Source: Corynebacterium sp. Marseille-P4321
GTDB lineage: Bacteria > Actinomycetota > Actinomycetes > Mycobacteriales > Mycobacteriaceae
Direction of reading: 5' to 3'
Length of the DNA stretch: 64,000 nt
Assembly: GCF_903645305.1 (NCBI RefSeq)
Contig: NZ_CAHJXO010000003.1
Location: forward strand, 434,001 to 498,000
The translations under genes and the position numbers were made by a program. The notes beneath the pieces were generated by a model. It was not told where the DNA came from and searched no databases. It saw nothing but the letters and a program-made list of their open reading frames with translations. Each line of letters begins with the position of its first letter. Position 1 is the stretch's first letter. Shown here piece after piece: positions 17,322 to 24,973 of this stretch.

Positions 17322-18311
17322 CTAACCCCGCCACCGCAGGAGCTTCTCGTCTACAAGCCCCGGCGCGGTGTGGTAGGTCTGCCGGGTGAACCGCAGAGGG
17401 CACCAGTCCATGGAGGTGAGCGCCAGGGTGATGGCGCTATCGCTCTCCCACTGCTTCGGGTCGCCGTGGTGGCCGCCGTCGTACATGATGCCGATGCGGG
17501 CCTCGATAATGGCGAAGTCCCAGGTGGTGATTATCTTGTCGCCTTTGCGCACCGGGACTTGGCAGTGCAGGGTAACGCCGTGCTTGTCCGCGACCGAGCC
17601 GAGCATGAGGCGCATCTCGGTCTCGCGCGGTGAGTCGGCGAGGTGGCTGGAGCGGGCGATGACGTGGGAGATCCAGCGCACGCTGAGCACCTGTTCGGCG
17701 CATCGCAGCACTTCGGAGAGGTCGACGCCCAGGAACCGGCGGGCGCTGTCGAGGAGCTGGATGCCGCGGATGGTGCGGGCGTCGTAGTCGTCGAGCTGGA
17801 TGACGGGCCAGGTCACCTGGTTGGCGTGCACCAGTTTCAGGGCCTGCACCAAAGCGGTGGCGGGTGCGGCGGCGCGCAGCGGCATCCCGGCGTGGGTGAG
17901 GTCCCACGCTTGGCGCGGTTCGCAGCCGCGGCGGACAATGGCGGGTGTGCGGGGCCCGGCAGGTTGGTGCTGGCGGCAGGAGGGGTCCATGAGCACGGTG
18001 TCGGTGCCGTCGGCGAAGAATGGCAGGCCGTACAGGGCCAGGGCGCCGAAGCCGAGGACGACCATCTCGGGGTGCTCGATGCCGAAGGCGGCGGCCCGGC
18101 ACAAGGCAGACGCCCGATAGCGGATGCCGTGGGGGTGGTGGCGGGCGCAGGCGGCTACTTGGGCGTCGGTAGGTGTGTCCCTGGCCAGCATGTGCACTGC
18201 GTCGCTGACGGGGACGGTGCTTAGCCCGGCGGGGATTTCGTGGGCGAGCCAGAGGGTGTTTGCCGGGCCCACCGTCATGCCGTTGTAAAGGTTGCGCGGT
18301 TTCGCTCTCAT
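17322..18311 (-). CDS. Hypothetical protein with DUF559/Vsr-like nuclease-type C-terminus (329 aa)
   Basis: The N-terminal about 200 residues resemble the helical/AbiEi-like part of actinobacterial proteins that end in a restriction-like fold. The C-terminal part has WDFAII.ARIGIMYDGGHH around residues 275-295, the place of the PD-(D/E)XK core, but the second acidic/Lys pair is not convincing. Activity is therefore uncertain. The gene interrupts the wzt-glfT1 order, on the opposite strand to both, which suggests insertion. A related but distinct gene lies at 53189-54067. The start could also be ATG 18278. Confidence 0.65.
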   Translation of the reverse strand: MRAKPRNLYNGMTVGPANTLWLAHEIPAGLSTVPVSDAVHMLARDTPTDAQVAACARHHPHGIRYRASALCRAAAFGIEHPEMVVLGFGALALYGLPFFADGTDTVLMDPSCRQHQPAGPRTPAIVRRGCEPRQAWDLTHAGMPLRAAAPATALVQALKLVHANQVTWPVIQLDDYDARTIRGIQLLDSARRFLGVDLSEVLRCAEQVLSVRWISHVIARSSHLADSPRETEMRLMLGSVADKHGVTLHCQVPVRKGDKIITTWDFAIIEARIGIMYDGGHHGDPKQWESDSAITLALTSMDWCPLRFTRQTYHTAPGLVDEKLLRWRG

Positions 18312-18371
18312 GCCTGATTAGACGCTGCGGGGCCCGCGCCGGTTCCATCCTCGTAGGCGCGGCAGGGCACA

Positions 18372-19277
18372 ATGAGAGCCATGACGAAGCTGGACCCGAA
18401 CGGGACGACGGCCGCGGTGATTGTCACCCATAAGCGCGCGGAGCTGCTGAAGCATTCGCTGGCCCAAGTGGTGGGCCAGACGCACCCAGTGGATTGGGTG
18501 ATTGTGGTGGATAACGGCGCTGAGAACGAGGTCCGGGGGATGGTCGAGGCGCTGGATAACGGCGTGTACCTGGAGTCAAAGACCAACCTGGGTGGGGCGG
18601 GCGGTTTCGCGTACGGGTTCTTGCACGCGCTGGCGCTTGGGGCGGACGCGATTTGGTGCGCGGACGACGACGGGCGCCCGGCCGACGAGCACGTCCTGGA
18701 AACCCTCTACCGCACCGCGGCGCAGCACGAGCTGGCGGAGGTCTCGCCGGTGGTGGCGAACATCGACGATCCGGAGCGCCTCGCGTTCCCGTTGCGCCAG
18801 GGCACGGTGTGGCACCGCCGCGTGGACGAGTTGGAGGGCGATTTCCTGCCCCGCTACGCCAGCTTGTTCAACGGGGCGCTGATCAGCGCGCAGGCGATGG
18901 AGCGTATCGGCGTGCCGGATTACCGCCTGTTCATCCGCGGCGACGAGGTGGAGTACCACCGTCGCCTGGCCCAATCCGGCCTGAACTACGGCACGGCGCT
19001 GACCACGTTTTACCTGCACCCGGACGGTAGTGCGGAGTTCCACCCGATCATGGGCGGCCGCGCGCACGCGCAGTTTCCGGATAATCCGTCGAAGCGGTTT
19101 TTCACGTACCGCAATCGCGGCTACATCATTAATCAGCGCGGCATGAAGAAAATGCAGGCCCAGGAGCTGGTGCGTTTCGGCTGGTTTTTCTTGGTGGAGC
19201 GGAAGGATCCGCGCGAGTTTATTCGCTGGTTGAGGTTACTGCGGCGGGGGGCGCGGGAGGATTTTCGTCGCCCCTAG
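18372..19277 (+). CDS. glfT1: GlfT1: galactofuranosyltransferase starting galactan synthesis (GT2, 301 aa)
   Basis: The GT-A fold shows as AAVIVTHKR, VIVVDNG and the metal/UDP motif CADDDGRP (about residues 97-103), followed by FNGALIS and FIRGDEVEYHRR. This matches the Rv3782 type, which adds the first galactofuranose residues from UDP-Galf to the decaprenyl-diphosphate-GlcNAc-Rha linker on the cytoplasmic face. Its place next to wzm/wzt agrees. The 3' end overlaps the opposing gtrA gene by 59 bp. ATG 18381 is an alternative start. Confidence 0.88.
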   Translation: MRAMTKLDPNGTTAAVIVTHKRAELLKHSLAQVVGQTHPVDWVIVVDNGAENEVRGMVEALDNGVYLESKTNLGGAGGFAYGFLHALALGADAIWCADDDGRPADEHVLETLYRTAAQHELAEVSPVVANIDDPERLAFPLRQGTVWHRRVDELEGDFLPRYASLFNGALISAQAMERIGVPDYRLFIRGDEVEYHRRLAQSGLNYGTALTTFYLHPDGSAEFHPIMGGRAHAQFPDNPSKRFFTYRNRGYIINQRGMKKMQAQELVRFGWFFLVERKDPREFIRWLRLLRRGAREDFRRP

Positions 19278-19710
19278 TGGGCATTTGCTTATCGACGATC
19301 TTCGTTTCCCGCCTAAAAATCCAATGCCTCTGCAGCTCAAAGTTGGTCACCGTGGCCACGCCTTGAGCGATGACGAAGGAGACGGCGTCCTTCCACGGAT
19401 TCTCAAGCCCCATCGCCGCAAGCGGTGAGTCGGTGATGCGGTACAGGCCGATCTGCACGGCGAAGGTGACCGCGTAGAGGAGGAAGACGGCGGAGGCCTT
19501 CTTCGCGTCAACCTGTGCTTTGAAGGCGAAGCGCGAGTTGAGCAGGTAGGCGGCGGTGGTGCCGAATACCCAGCCCACGGCCTTAGATACCTCGCGCTGC
19601 ATGCCGGCGTACTCGTGCAGCGGGTAGGTGATGCCGAAGTCGAGGATGGCGCAGCCGACACCGATCATGACGAACGGCACGAGCTGTTTCATCAAAGGGG
19701 AAGAAGCCAC
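19219..19710 (-). CDS. GtrA-family four-helix membrane protein (163 aa)
   Basis: Four hydrophobic segments lie at about residues 9-28, 40-58, 73-92 and 105-125, with the GtrA hallmarks F..VGV...DFGITYPLHE and N..LQRHWIFRR. The counterpart Rv3789 beside dprE1 has been proposed as a flippase for decaprenyl-phospho-arabinose or as a partner of AftA. The start is GTG 19710, 8 nt after TAAGGT (19724-19719) and without a better ribosome site. The TAA of that box is the stop of the upstream 19722-20549 gene. The 3' end lies inside the end of glfT1. Confidence 0.85.
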   Translation of the reverse strand: MASSPLMKQLVPFVMIGVGCAILDFGITYPLHEYAGMQREVSKAVGWVFGTTAAYLLNSRFAFKAQVDAKKASAVFLLYAVTFAVQIGLYRITDSPLAAMGLENPWKDAVSFVIAQGVATVTNFELQRHWIFRRETKIVDKQMPTRGDENPPAPPAAVTSTSE

Positions 19711-19721
19711 GGGCAGATACC

Positions 19722-20549
19722 TTACCCGCGGATGAGCTCCCGGAAGACATCCAACATCTCCAGGGGCGGCCGGTCACCTGCGATGTCGTCGAGCTCGGTG
19801 AGGGAGGTGTTCGCAAGGGCGCGGATGTCGGCGCCGCGTAAACCCTCCCAGCCCAGGCCCGCCATGATGCTCTCTGCGATGCGCGCTGTCTCCTCCGGGT
19901 CGGAGGCGCAGCAGGATTCGGCGAGCACCACGGACCAGAACGCGTCGCGCTGGCGCAGCTCCGTTTCCACCGGCAGTTCGGACAGGCGGCCGCGATCCAC
20001 GCCCTCAACTCGACTGACGCGGCCGATGTCCAGTGCGCGAAGCAGCGGGAAGAAGTCGTGGTTGCGTGCCCGTGCCGCCAGCGTGCGCAGCTCCGGGCGC
20101 ACCATGGCGCGCACCCCTTCCACGTAGTCGGCGCCGATGAGGCGGACGTTCACTTCGCGCAGGTTGAACGGGGTATTGCCAAACGACCCGGAGCCGGCGA
20201 CGCAGACGGAAGGCGGGGTGGATTCGTCGCGCGGGTACGTATCCGCCAGCTGCATCTCGAAGGACCAAAGACCGTAGGAAAAGTGGGTGGCGCTGCCTGG
20301 GGCCGTCAGGACGTCGATAAGCAATTGCTCTCTTCCCGCATCTGCCCCGACCTTTCCGTCGATGCCGAAAACCGCGGCGACCACCTCGCAACACTCACCG
20401 ATGGTGGCCGTTTCGTTGATGCCCACCCAGCGGTACACCACCTCGTCCGAGACCACGCTCACGCGCACCATCAACGTCGCGCCAGCGCGGCGCTCGACGA
20501 GGCGGATCACCGGCGCGAGGTGGTCTGCTTGGTAAAGGGTGCTGGACAT
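19722..20549 (-). CDS. Hypothetical protein (275 aa), possibly with a pRiA4b ORF-3-like N-terminus
   Basis: I do not recognise the protein as a whole. The N-terminal third (VVYRWVGINETATIGECCEVVAAVFGI) has the pattern of pRiA4b ORF-3/IS1096 TnpR-like domains (W..V.....TL..LH..I...), but the similarity is weak and judged by eye. The rest is alpha-helical with several acidic turns. There is no signal peptide or membrane span. The start ATG 20549 is 7 nt from TATATT on the minus strand, pointing to a leaderless transcript from a promoter shared with the divergent 20575 gene. It runs into gtrA with 11 bp between stop and start. Confidence 0.65.
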   Translation of the reverse strand: MSSTLYQADHLAPVIRLVERRAGATLMVRVSVVSDEVVYRWVGINETATIGECCEVVAAVFGIDGKVGADAGREQLLIDVLTAPGSATHFSYGLWSFEMQLADTYPRDESTPPSVCVAGSGSFGNTPFNLREVNVRLIGADYVEGVRAMVRPELRTLAARARNHDFFPLLRALDIGRVSRVEGVDRGRLSELPVETELRQRDAFWSVVLAESCCASDPEETARIAESIMAGLGWEGLRGADIRALANTSLTELDDIAGDRPPLEMLDVFRELIRG

Positions 20550-20556
20550 GGCGCCC

Positions 20557-20566
20557 AATATAGGCT
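20557..20566. promoter_or_regulatory. Bidirectional -10 element shared by two divergent leaderless genes
   Basis: AATATAGGCT reads as TAGGCT for the plus gene (20561-20566, 8 nt to ATG 20575) and as TATATT for the minus gene (20562-20557, 7 nt to ATG 20549). The central TA serves both hexamers. The whole gap between the two start codons is 25 bp. Confidence 0.65.
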
Positions 20567-20574
20567 TGATTGCC

Positions 20575-20802
20575 ATGAGGAAGCATTACAAAGGCGACGA
20601 CCCGCACGCGATCCACGAAGCGGCGCAGCGTGTCGACGCTCCCCTGTCCGACTGGATGGTGCGCGTCATGGCCGAGGAAATGCCGTTCGTGGACTCCAAA
20701 GACCGCACGCGCATCTACGAGCTGCTGCGCGAGTACGACGGTCCTGTGATTTCCAGCCAAGAAGAGCTGCCCGCGGAGATTCGTACGATCATGGACCTTT
20801 AG
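20575..20802 (+). CDS. Small acidic hypothetical protein (75 aa) before dprE1
   Basis: It starts [18 protein letters not shown] and has helical segments ([27 protein letters not shown]). There is no membrane span or recognised motif. The start lies 8 nt after TAGGCT with no ribosome site. It ends 19 bp before the dprE1 start, inside a compact plus-strand cluster, so a link with arabinan synthesis is possible but only by position. Confidence 0.65.
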   Translation: MRKHYKGDDPHAIHEAAQRVDAPLSDWMVRVMAEEMPFVDSKDRTRIYELLREYDGPVISSQEELPAEIRTIMDL

Positions 20803-20821
20803 GTTGACTAGGGTTGAGGGC

Positions 20822-22213
20822 ATGCCTATACGCACTGAAAAGAAATCCCTCTACGGGTGGGGCCGCACCGCCCCGTCCACTGCAGACGTGCTTTCTACCC
20901 CGGACGTGGAGCAGATCGCCGCGGCCGTAGCGCAGGCGGCTGAAGGCGGCCGCGGCGTCATCGCCCGCGGCATGGGCCGCTCCTACGGCGACCCGGCGCA
21001 AAACGGCGGCGGCCTGGTTATCGACATGACGCCGCTGAACCGCATCCACGCAATCGACCCGGACACGGGCATTGTCGACGTTGATGCGGGCGTGACGCTG
21101 GACCAGCTGATGAAGGCCGCGCTGCCCTACGGCCTGTGGGTGCCGGTGCTACCCGGCACGCGCCAGGTGACCATCGGCGGCGCGATCGGCCCCGACATCC
21201 ACGGCAAGAACCACCACTCCGCGGGTTCCTTCGGCGACCACGTGTTGTCCATGGAGCTGCTTGTTGCCGACGGGCGCGTGCTTCACCTCGAGCCGAATGG
21301 TTCTTCCGACGACCCGGACGGGTCCTTGTTCTGGGCCACCGTCGGCGGCATGGGCCTGACCGGCATCATCCTGCGCGCCCGGATCCAGATGACGTTCACG
21401 GAGACGGCCTACTTCATCTCGGACACCGACCGCACCGACACGCTCGACGAGACGATCGCGGCGCACTCCGACGGCAGCGAGAAGAACTACACCTATTCTT
21501 CGGCCTGGTTCGACGCCATCTCCGGCCCCCCGAAGACGGGGCGATCCACCATCTCCCGCGGCTCCCTGGCCACCCTGGACCAGCTGAAGGAGTACGCGCC
21601 GAAGCTGGCGAAGGATCCGCTGAAGTTCAACGCCCCGCAGCTGCTCACCGTGCCGGACGTCTTCCCGTCCTGGACGATGAACAAGCTCACGCTCATGGCG
21701 ATCGGCGAGGCGTACTACCTGATGGGCGCGCCGAGCCGCAACGACATTAAGAACCTCACGCAGTTCTACCAGCCGCTGGACCTCATCGGCGAGTGGAACC
21801 GCGGCTACGGCTCCAAGGGCTTCTTGCAGTACCAGTTCGTGGTGCCCACCGACGCCGTTGAGCCGTTCAAGGACATCATTTACGACATTCAGGCGTCCGG
21901 CCACTACTCCGCCCTGAACGTGTTCAAGCTGTTCGGCGAGGGCAACCGCGCGCCGCTTTCCTACCCGATGAAGGGCTGGAACGTGTGCGTGGACTTCCCC
22001 ATCCGCCCGGGCCTGAACGAGTTCCTCGACCACCTCGATGACCAGGTCATGGAGTTCGGGGGCCGCCTCTACCTGGCGAAAGAATCGCGTACGTCGGCGG
22101 AGAAGTTCCACAAGATGTACCCGGAGCTTCCGGCATGGCTGGAAACCCGCCGCGCGATCGACCCCACCGGGGTGTTCGCCTCTGACCTGTCCCGTCGACT
22201 CGAACTGAACTAA
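20822..22213 (+). CDS. dprE1: DprE1: FAD-dependent decaprenylphosphoryl-beta-D-ribose 2'-oxidase (463 aa)
   Basis: A VAO-type FAD domain shows [30 protein letters not shown] and the [21 protein letters not shown] block. The substrate domain ends [12 protein letters not shown], as in mycobacterial DprE1. It oxidises DPR to the 2'-keto form, which DprE2 reduces to decaprenylphosphoryl arabinose. The Cys in [10 protein letters not shown] (residue 389) corresponds to Cys387 of M. tuberculosis, the covalent target of benzothiazinones. The start is ATG 20822, 7 nt after TAGGGT (20809-20814), so probably leaderless. dprE2 follows after 9 bp. Confidence 0.95.
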   Translation: MPIRTEKKSLYGWGRTAPSTADVLSTPDVEQIAAAVAQAAEGGRGVIARGMGRSYGDPAQNGGGLVIDMTPLNRIHAIDPDTGIVDVDAGVTLDQLMKAALPYGLWVPVLPGTRQVTIGGAIGPDIHGKNHHSAGSFGDHVLSMELLVADGRVLHLEPNGSSDDPDGSLFWATVGGMGLTGIILRARIQMTFTETAYFISDTDRTDTLDETIAAHSDGSEKNYTYSSAWFDAISGPPKTGRSTISRGSLATLDQLKEYAPKLAKDPLKFNAPQLLTVPDVFPSWTMNKLTLMAIGEAYYLMGAPSRNDIKNLTQFYQPLDLIGEWNRGYGSKGFLQYQFVVPTDAVEPFKDIIYDIQASGHYSALNVFKLFGEGNRAPLSYPMKGWNVCVDFPIRPGLNEFLDHLDDQVMEFGGRLYLAKESRTSAEKFHKMYPELPAWLETRRAIDPTGVFASDLSRRLELN

Positions 22214-22222
22214 GGAAACGAC

Positions 22223-22987
22223 ATGCTCAACGCAGTAGGCCAAGCACAGCACATCCTGCTTCTCGGCGGCACCTCTGAGATCGGGTTGGCAATCGTGGAG
22301 GAGTTCGCCTCCCGCGGCGGCAACCCCACCGTCACTCTTGCCGCGCGTGGGGACTCGCCGCGTCTCGACGGCGCCATCGCCGCAGTGCAGCGCGCCGGCG
22401 CAGGACACGTGCGGTTGGTGGACTTCGACGCCACCGACTTCGCGGACCACCCTGCGGTGATCGAAGCAGCGTTTGCCGACGGCGACGTCGACGTGGCCGT
22501 GATCGCCTTCGGCACCCTCGGCGACCAGGAGCAGCTCTGGCAGGACCAGGCCGCCGCGGTCGAGTCCGCGCAGATGAACTTCACCGCCCCGATGTCTGTT
22601 GCCGTCCTGGTGGGCCAGGAGATGAAGCGCCAGGGCCATGGCACGATCATCGGCCTGTCTTCTGTGGCGGGTATGCGCGTGCGCCGCTCCAACTTAGTCT
22701 ACGGCGCCGCGAAGGCGGGTATCGACGGGTTCTACCTCCAGCTCGGCGAGGCGCTGCGAGAAGACGGCGTGCACGTCACCGTGGTGCGCCCGGGCCAGGT
22801 GCGCACCAAGATGACCGAGGGCCTCGACGAGGCGCCGCTGACGGTGGACAAGGAAGAGGTTGCACAGGCTGCTGTCGACGCCGCCTTGAACGGCAACCGC
22901 ACCGTATTCGTGCACAAGCTGTTCGCCCCCATCTCGCTGGTGTTGCAGTGCATCCCGGCTCCGATCATGCGCAAGCTGAACTTCTAG
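22223..22987 (+). CDS. dprE2: DprE2: NADH-dependent decaprenylphosphoryl-2-keto-ribose reductase (254 aa)
   Basis: This is an SDR-fold enzyme with the cofactor loop LLLGGTSEIGLAIVEEF, the catalytic Ser in IGLSSVAGMR and YGAAKAG (YxxxK, about residues 159-163). It completes the epimerisation started by DprE1. The ribosome site AAGGAAA lies just after the dprE1 stop, 9 bp before the ATG, so the two are co-translated from one mRNA. A hydrophobic C-terminus (APISLVLQCIPAPIM) may bring it to the membrane. Confidence 0.93.
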   Translation: MLNAVGQAQHILLLGGTSEIGLAIVEEFASRGGNPTVTLAARGDSPRLDGAIAAVQRAGAGHVRLVDFDATDFADHPAVIEAAFADGDVDVAVIAFGTLGDQEQLWQDQAAAVESAQMNFTAPMSVAVLVGQEMKRQGHGTIIGLSSVAGMRVRRSNLVYGAAKAGIDGFYLQLGEALREDGVHVTVVRPGQVRTKMTEGLDEAPLTVDKEEVAQAAVDAALNGNRTVFVHKLFAPISLVLQCIPAPIMRKLNF

Positions 22988-23022
22988 GCGCCCGCGTCGG
23001 GGCGTGTGCTTGACTAGGACGC

Positions 23023-24963
23023 ATGACAACTGCTGTTGATGTGCGCTCCACCGAGTACCGCCCGGACGACCTCCCGGCCGCGTCGGTGGCCGGGCGCACC
23101 CTTGCCGCCGGTCTCGCCGGCGGCATTCTTGCGCTCGCGGCTTTCTTCATCCTGAAATCGGTGTCGCTGCCCGCCTTCAACACCTCTATGGTCACGCGTG
23201 CTTTGGCGACAGCCTTCTCCTGCGGCCTGCTCGTTCTCGCCGTGGTGGTGGCGGTGCTGTGGACGCGTGGGCGGCGAAGCTGGCTTAACGCCGCTGTGCT
23301 CGCCCTTGTTCCAGCCGGGTTGGTGGTCACGTCGCTGGGCATCCCACTGGCCGCAACCCGGCTGTGGCTCGACGGCATCCAGGTGGATCAGGGCTTTCGC
23401 ACCCAGTTCCTCTCCCGCATGACGGAGACGGCCAGCCACGCGGACATGAGCTACAAGGGGCTGCCCACTTTCTACCCCATGGGCTGGTTCTGGCTCGGCG
23501 GTCGCATGGCGAACGTGCTGGGCATGCAGGGCTGGGAGGTGTACCAGCCGTGGGCGCTTGTCACCCTGGCCGCGGCTGCGGCGATGCTCACTCCGATCTG
23601 GCGCAAACTCACCGGCTCACTTCCCACCGCCGCGGCTATCGCGGTGGTCACCACAACGATCGTGCTCATGGAGTGCCCCGAGGAGCCGTATGCCGCGGTG
23701 GTGGCCATGTTCGTTCCGGCGGCCGCAGTTGGCGCGTACCACGCCTTGAACGGCTCCTGGGCCGCGACGTGGGCGCTCGCTGCGTACCTGGGCGTCTCGG
23801 CGAGTTTTTACACGCTGTTCACCGCCATCGCCGCACTGACGGTAGTGGTGATCGCCGTGGTGCTGTTCTTCGTGCACGAGCACTCCCATACGCCGCTGAT
23901 CCACCTGTTGGTGGTTGGGTTCACCTCGCTAGCTATCGCAGCGGTGTCGTGGGGCCCGTACATTTTCCGCCTGCTGACGGGCGACGAAGAGGCGAGCTCC
24001 GCCGCGAACCACTTCCTGCCCATCGAGGGCACGTACCTGCCAATGCCGTTCTTTTCTTTCTCACTGCTTGGCCTTATCTGCCTCTTCGGTTTGATCCAGC
24101 TCGTCGCCCGCTTCCGTGAGCCGGAGATCGCGTCCCTGGGTGTGGCTATTGCGGTGTGCTACCTATGGGCGATGGCGTCCATGGCGGCAACGCTGCTGGG
24201 CACCTCGCTGCTCGGTTTCCGCCTGGAGGTGCTGGTGGGGCTGCTCTTTGCCACCCTCGGTGTGATTGCGGTGGCGGATTTCCGCCTGGCGGGCATCGAG
24301 TCCCTCTACCCGGAGCGCTTCAGCGAGCGCACCAATCAGATCCTGACCACGACCATGGCGGTCATTGTGGGCGCGGGTGCGCTGCACATGGTGCAGCAGA
24401 TCCCGGTGGAAAACGAGAAGTACATCGACCAGGCCTACGGTGACACAGACGGCTCGGGCGAGCGCGCGGACCGCTTCCCGCCGGACGCGGCGCAGTACTA
24501 CGGCGAGGTCACCGAGTACATCGAGTCGCACGGCCACCTGCGCGGTGAGGCGGTGGTGTACACCGACGAGATTAACTTCATGGCGTACAACCCCTTCTAC
24601 GGCTACAACGCGTTTACCAGCCACTACGCGAACCCGTTGGGCGAGTTCGAGCCGCGCAACGACGAACTGGTGCACTGGGCGCAGCTCAGCGGCGAAAAAG
24701 ACAAGGGCAAGGCGATGACTCGAGCCATGGACGAGGCGAAGTGGGAGGCCCCGGCAGCGTTTATCTTCCGCGGCGAAGTGGGCGGCGACGGCATGTACAA
24801 GACCCACGTTGCGCACGACATCTACCCGAGCCAGCCGAACGTGCGCTACGAAGCGGTGGAGTTCAACCCGGCCGGTTTCGAAGGCCCCGAGTGGGACGTG
24901 AAGCAGATCGGCCCGTTCGCTGTCGCCGTTCGCGTTGCGGAATCCGGGAAGCCTGGGAAGTAA
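23023..24963 (+). CDS. aftA: AftA: arabinofuranosyltransferase priming arabinan on galactan (GT85, 646 aa)
   Basis: A polytopic N-terminal half (about 11 hydrophobic segments up to residue 455) is followed by a soluble extracytoplasmic domain of about 190 residues. This is the GT-C layout of AftA. The place between dprE2 and emb matches the conserved order. It transfers the first arabinofuranose from decaprenylphosphoryl arabinose to the galactan chain. Early loop residues GLPTFYPMGWFWLGGR match the region that carries the GT-C catalytic acidic/aromatic residues. TAGGAC sits only 2 nt before the ATG, so the start signal is less clear than for its neighbours. Confidence 0.9.
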   Translation: MTTAVDVRSTEYRPDDLPAASVAGRTLAAGLAGGILALAAFFILKSVSLPAFNTSMVTRALATAFSCGLLVLAVVVAVLWTRGRRSWLNAAVLALVPAGLVVTSLGIPLAATRLWLDGIQVDQGFRTQFLSRMTETASHADMSYKGLPTFYPMGWFWLGGRMANVLGMQGWEVYQPWALVTLAAAAAMLTPIWRKLTGSLPTAAAIAVVTTTIVLMECPEEPYAAVVAMFVPAAAVGAYHALNGSWAATWALAAYLGVSASFYTLFTAIAALTVVVIAVVLFFVHEHSHTPLIHLLVVGFTSLAIAAVSWGPYIFRLLTGDEEASSAANHFLPIEGTYLPMPFFSFSLLGLICLFGLIQLVARFREPEIASLGVAIAVCYLWAMASMAATLLGTSLLGFRLEVLVGLLFATLGVIAVADFRLAGIESLYPERFSERTNQILTTTMAVIVGAGALHMVQQIPVENEKYIDQAYGDTDGSGERADRFPPDAAQYYGEVTEYIESHGHLRGEAVVYTDEINFMAYNPFYGYNAFTSHYANPLGEFEPRNDELVHWAQLSGEKDKGKAMTRAMDEAKWEAPAAFIFRGEVGGDGMYKTHVAHDIYPSQPNVRYEAVEFNPAGFEGPEWDVKQIGPFAVAVRVAESGKPGK

Positions 24964-24973
24964 GGTATCGCCC

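Noticed and set aside
21149..22639. Minus-strand frame of 496 codons across dprE1/dprE2
   Set aside because: It spans two well-recognised genes in antisense and shows His/Arg/Val-rich nonsense composition.
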